Source: Anaeramoeba ignava | Taxonomy: Eukaryota > Metamonada > Anaeramoebidae | DNA length: 64,000 nucleotides | NCBI GenBank assembly: GCA_028826165.1 | Contig: JAPDFW010000099.1 | Location: 179,066 to 243,065, forward strand | Direction of reading: 5' to 3' | Shown here: positions 62,001-64,000 of the stretch, one piece after another | Layout of the letters: each line of letters starts with the position of its first letter | Position numbering within the stretch: the stretch's first letter is position 1 | Notes under the pieces: generated by a model | What the model was told of the DNA's origin: nothing | What the model saw: only the letters and a program-made list of their open reading frames with translations | Database searches by the model: none | Program-made: the position numbers and the translations under genes

Positions 62001-64000
62001 TAGTTTGAAATAAAAAGTAAATATTAGACCATTTCTTAAATAATTCTGAAATATATTGCTTAAAGTTTGTGTAATTTGTTAATTGATTCAAAAAATCATA
62101 AATTTTATCAATACAAGTTCCAATAGGTATTAATTCATTTGGAGAATTATTCTTATTAAGTGAATTTTTAATAATTTCAAATTGAGAATCAAAAAATCTA
62201 TTCAATGAAAATTCTCCAAATTGATTTCTGTTTTGGTTTTGGTTTTGATTTTGATTAAATTCATTAACTAATTTGTAAATTGAATAAATTTTTTGAAATA
62301 TTTCCCAATCAATTTTTTGATAAATTTCTCTTAATGAAAACTTGGTTAATGAATTGATTTGTGATTCTTCGAAATGTAAAATAAATTTTTGGAAATCTTG
62401 AATATAATCTTTGAAAAATTGTTTTTCAGATTCATTAAATGAAATTCCAATCAAATCATTCAAGAAATTTTTCAGATATTTTTCAGAAATATTTTTCCGT
62501 TTAGAAATTTTTTTTGACCAATTTTCAATTGGTTCATCAACAATATCTTTCAAAATATCTTTGTTTTCTTGATGATAATCTTCTGTTATAACTTCATAAA
62601 AATAATGGAAAAATGAGAATTCGGAATTATCAAATTGATATTTCTGAATTTTATGATAAGGTTGAATTTGGATTAATTCAAAAATTTGTTTCCAAAAATT
62701 TTCCTTTTCTTTGCTTGTTGTTAAAATTAATTTGAAATTATCATTAACCATAATATAACTCAATAAAATTACAAAAATTGTTTCCAACTTCTTAATTAAT
62801 TGAGAATAAAGATAAGAATTAAAAGATTCATAACTTTGTTGCATTCTTAATTTTTGTGTTATTAATTCTTGAATATCCCATTGATAAAAACTTATATTTT
62901 CTTTTTTTCCTTTTTCAAACATAAATTTAAGTTTTTGGGAAAATTAAATCTTTCAAAAAGTTTTCATTTTTCTAAGAATGGTTTTGTGTCTTTTGATTTT
63001 TCAGGATTAATAAATTGAAGAATAGAAGAATTAAAAATTGTTCAAATAATTTTTCCCATTCTTTATCCAAAATATTTTCAAGAAAATTTAAATCTGAATC
63101 TTTTGATTCTGAAAAATGATTGGAAATTTTTGATTTCAGATAAAATATCATCAATATAAAAATATTCCAATTTTTCAAATGCAAAATGGAATTGAGTTTT
63201 GGATTGTTGAGTTGATGGAAGATGAACAATGAAAATTATCTTGCACTTAATTTCTTCATTTTTAATTAAATTTTCAATCATATATTTTGATTGATGGAAT
63301 ATTATTTCAGGAGAAATTGATGTTGGAGTGAAACGAATTATCAAAGCAAAATTTTCATCTTTATAAGGATTCGTCTTCATTTTTGGTTCTATTCCAAGTT
63401 TTTTTTTAACTTCTTTTTCAAATTGTGTATCATTTTCAATTTTAGAAAGTTCAATTTCTTTAAATTTAAAATTTTGAATTTGTTCAGATTTGATTTCTTG
63501 AGAAATTGATGAAGAAGTAAGAACAACTGAATATTGAATTTGTTTTGGAATTAATGTTGTTTGAATTAAATCATTCAAGTTATCGTGATATAAACCTGAA
63601 TATCTTTGCCAAATCTTATTTAAATATGAAATTTCTTTGGTATTTTTGTTTTTATCTTTTTTGATTGTTTTTAAATAAATTGAAAGAATTGATTCGTAAT
63701 TGCAAATTCTCATCCACATATTTACTCCTTCAACTCTTAAATAATCTTCTTTTTCTTGTTGTTCTTTTCCAAAAAGTATTTGTTGAAGTTTTGTTACTAA
63801 AGAAGGTAATAAATCAGAATGATATGAAACTAATAATTTCTCTTCTGTAATATCTGCAAATTTGCAAATTTTTTGGATAATTTCTTTTTGTTTCTGATAA
63901 AATCGAATAAATTCATTTCTGGTTATAAATTCTTCTGATATAGGTAAATATTTTTCAAATATATTCAAAATTGCTGGTGATTCAACATTATAAGCTCTTG
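59015..64000 (-). pseudogene. RNF213-like E3 ligase/AAA gene, probably broken, 5' part beyond window
   Basis: Reads right to left. At the edge, YNVESPAILNIFEKYLPISE matches the segment after the AAA core of RNF213/mysterin, followed by KCKIIFIVHLPSTQQSKTQF and a YFYIDDIL element typical of the family. Intact stretches are 63998-63110, 62950-61879 and 60805-59015. The last holds the C-terminal shell (YPITQFFLDNFVKFKMIDLL PSFLKF). Between them the frame changes repeatedly: near 63110, 63010, 62950, 61880, several in 61560-61880, near 61485 and near 60975-61080. There is also an in-frame TGA at 60823-60821 (HFH-stop-KHCLLLKNY). No RING-type Cys/His cluster was seen. RNF213 family members couple AAA activity to ubiquitin ligation. 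The clustering of breaks argues for decay; base-calling errors are an alternative. Confidence 0.7.

Overview
The window is eukaryotic nuclear DNA from a very AT-rich protist. Genes are spliced with GT-AG introns. Coding parts carry long Asn/Gln-rich and Asn/Glu-rich runs, and introns and spacers are filled with A/T-dominated repeats of about 6 bp. The gene set (RhoGAP, IQ-RhoGEF-kelch, RGS, RCC1-BTB, divergent actin, AP-4 epsilon, clathrin, RNF213-like) together with NQ-rich proteins and repeat-filled introns suggests a free-living amoeba or amoeboflagellate of the Anaeramoeba type; a dictyostelid-like organism is the alternative. This taxonomic guess is inference. Exon chains below were read by hand from splice signals, phase and family similarity.

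Layout: 1-1246 (-) RhoGAP gene, 3' part cut by the window edge. 1313-8023 (+) Pcf11-like mRNA 3'-end factor with an internal duplication. 8120-11255 (-) coiled coil/RGS/DUF547 protein. 11584-14648 (+) RCC1 repeats plus two BTB-like domains. 15017-25021 (+) giant TPR protein. 25135-30190 (+) GPATCH1 homologue. 30949-32567 (+) unrecognised NQ-rich coiled-coil protein. 33.2-34.95 kb holds an 11-copy satellite of about 160 bp. 35119-41771 (+) IQ-RhoGEF(DH-PH)-kelch protein. 42096-48705 (+) AP-4 epsilon. 48839-55381 (-) clathrin heavy chain. 55479-56615 (+) single-exon divergent actin. 56747-58267 (-) ankyrin protein. 59015-64000 (-) RNF213-like gene that looks like a pseudogene and runs off the right edge.

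Functionally, the window mixes Rho/G-protein and actin regulation (RhoGAP, RhoGEF-kelch, RGS-DUF547, actin, possibly RCC1-BTB), vesicle coats (AP-4 epsilon and clathrin, tail to tail) and RNA processing (Pcf11, GPATCH1). No operon logic is implied.

The most notable points are: a 2,903-bp tandem duplication inside the Pcf11-like gene that copies a zinc finger together with its intron; an actin paralogue that lacks the catalytic Gln; a clathrin-box-like motif in the AP-4 epsilon hinge; a RGS-DUF547 fusion; a six-copy DKW-acidic motif; and the satellite. Four otherwise coherent genes' frames are interrupted by single 1-2 nt shifts (two in the TPR gene, one each in RhoGEF-kelch and clathrin). The RNF213-like locus has many interruptions.
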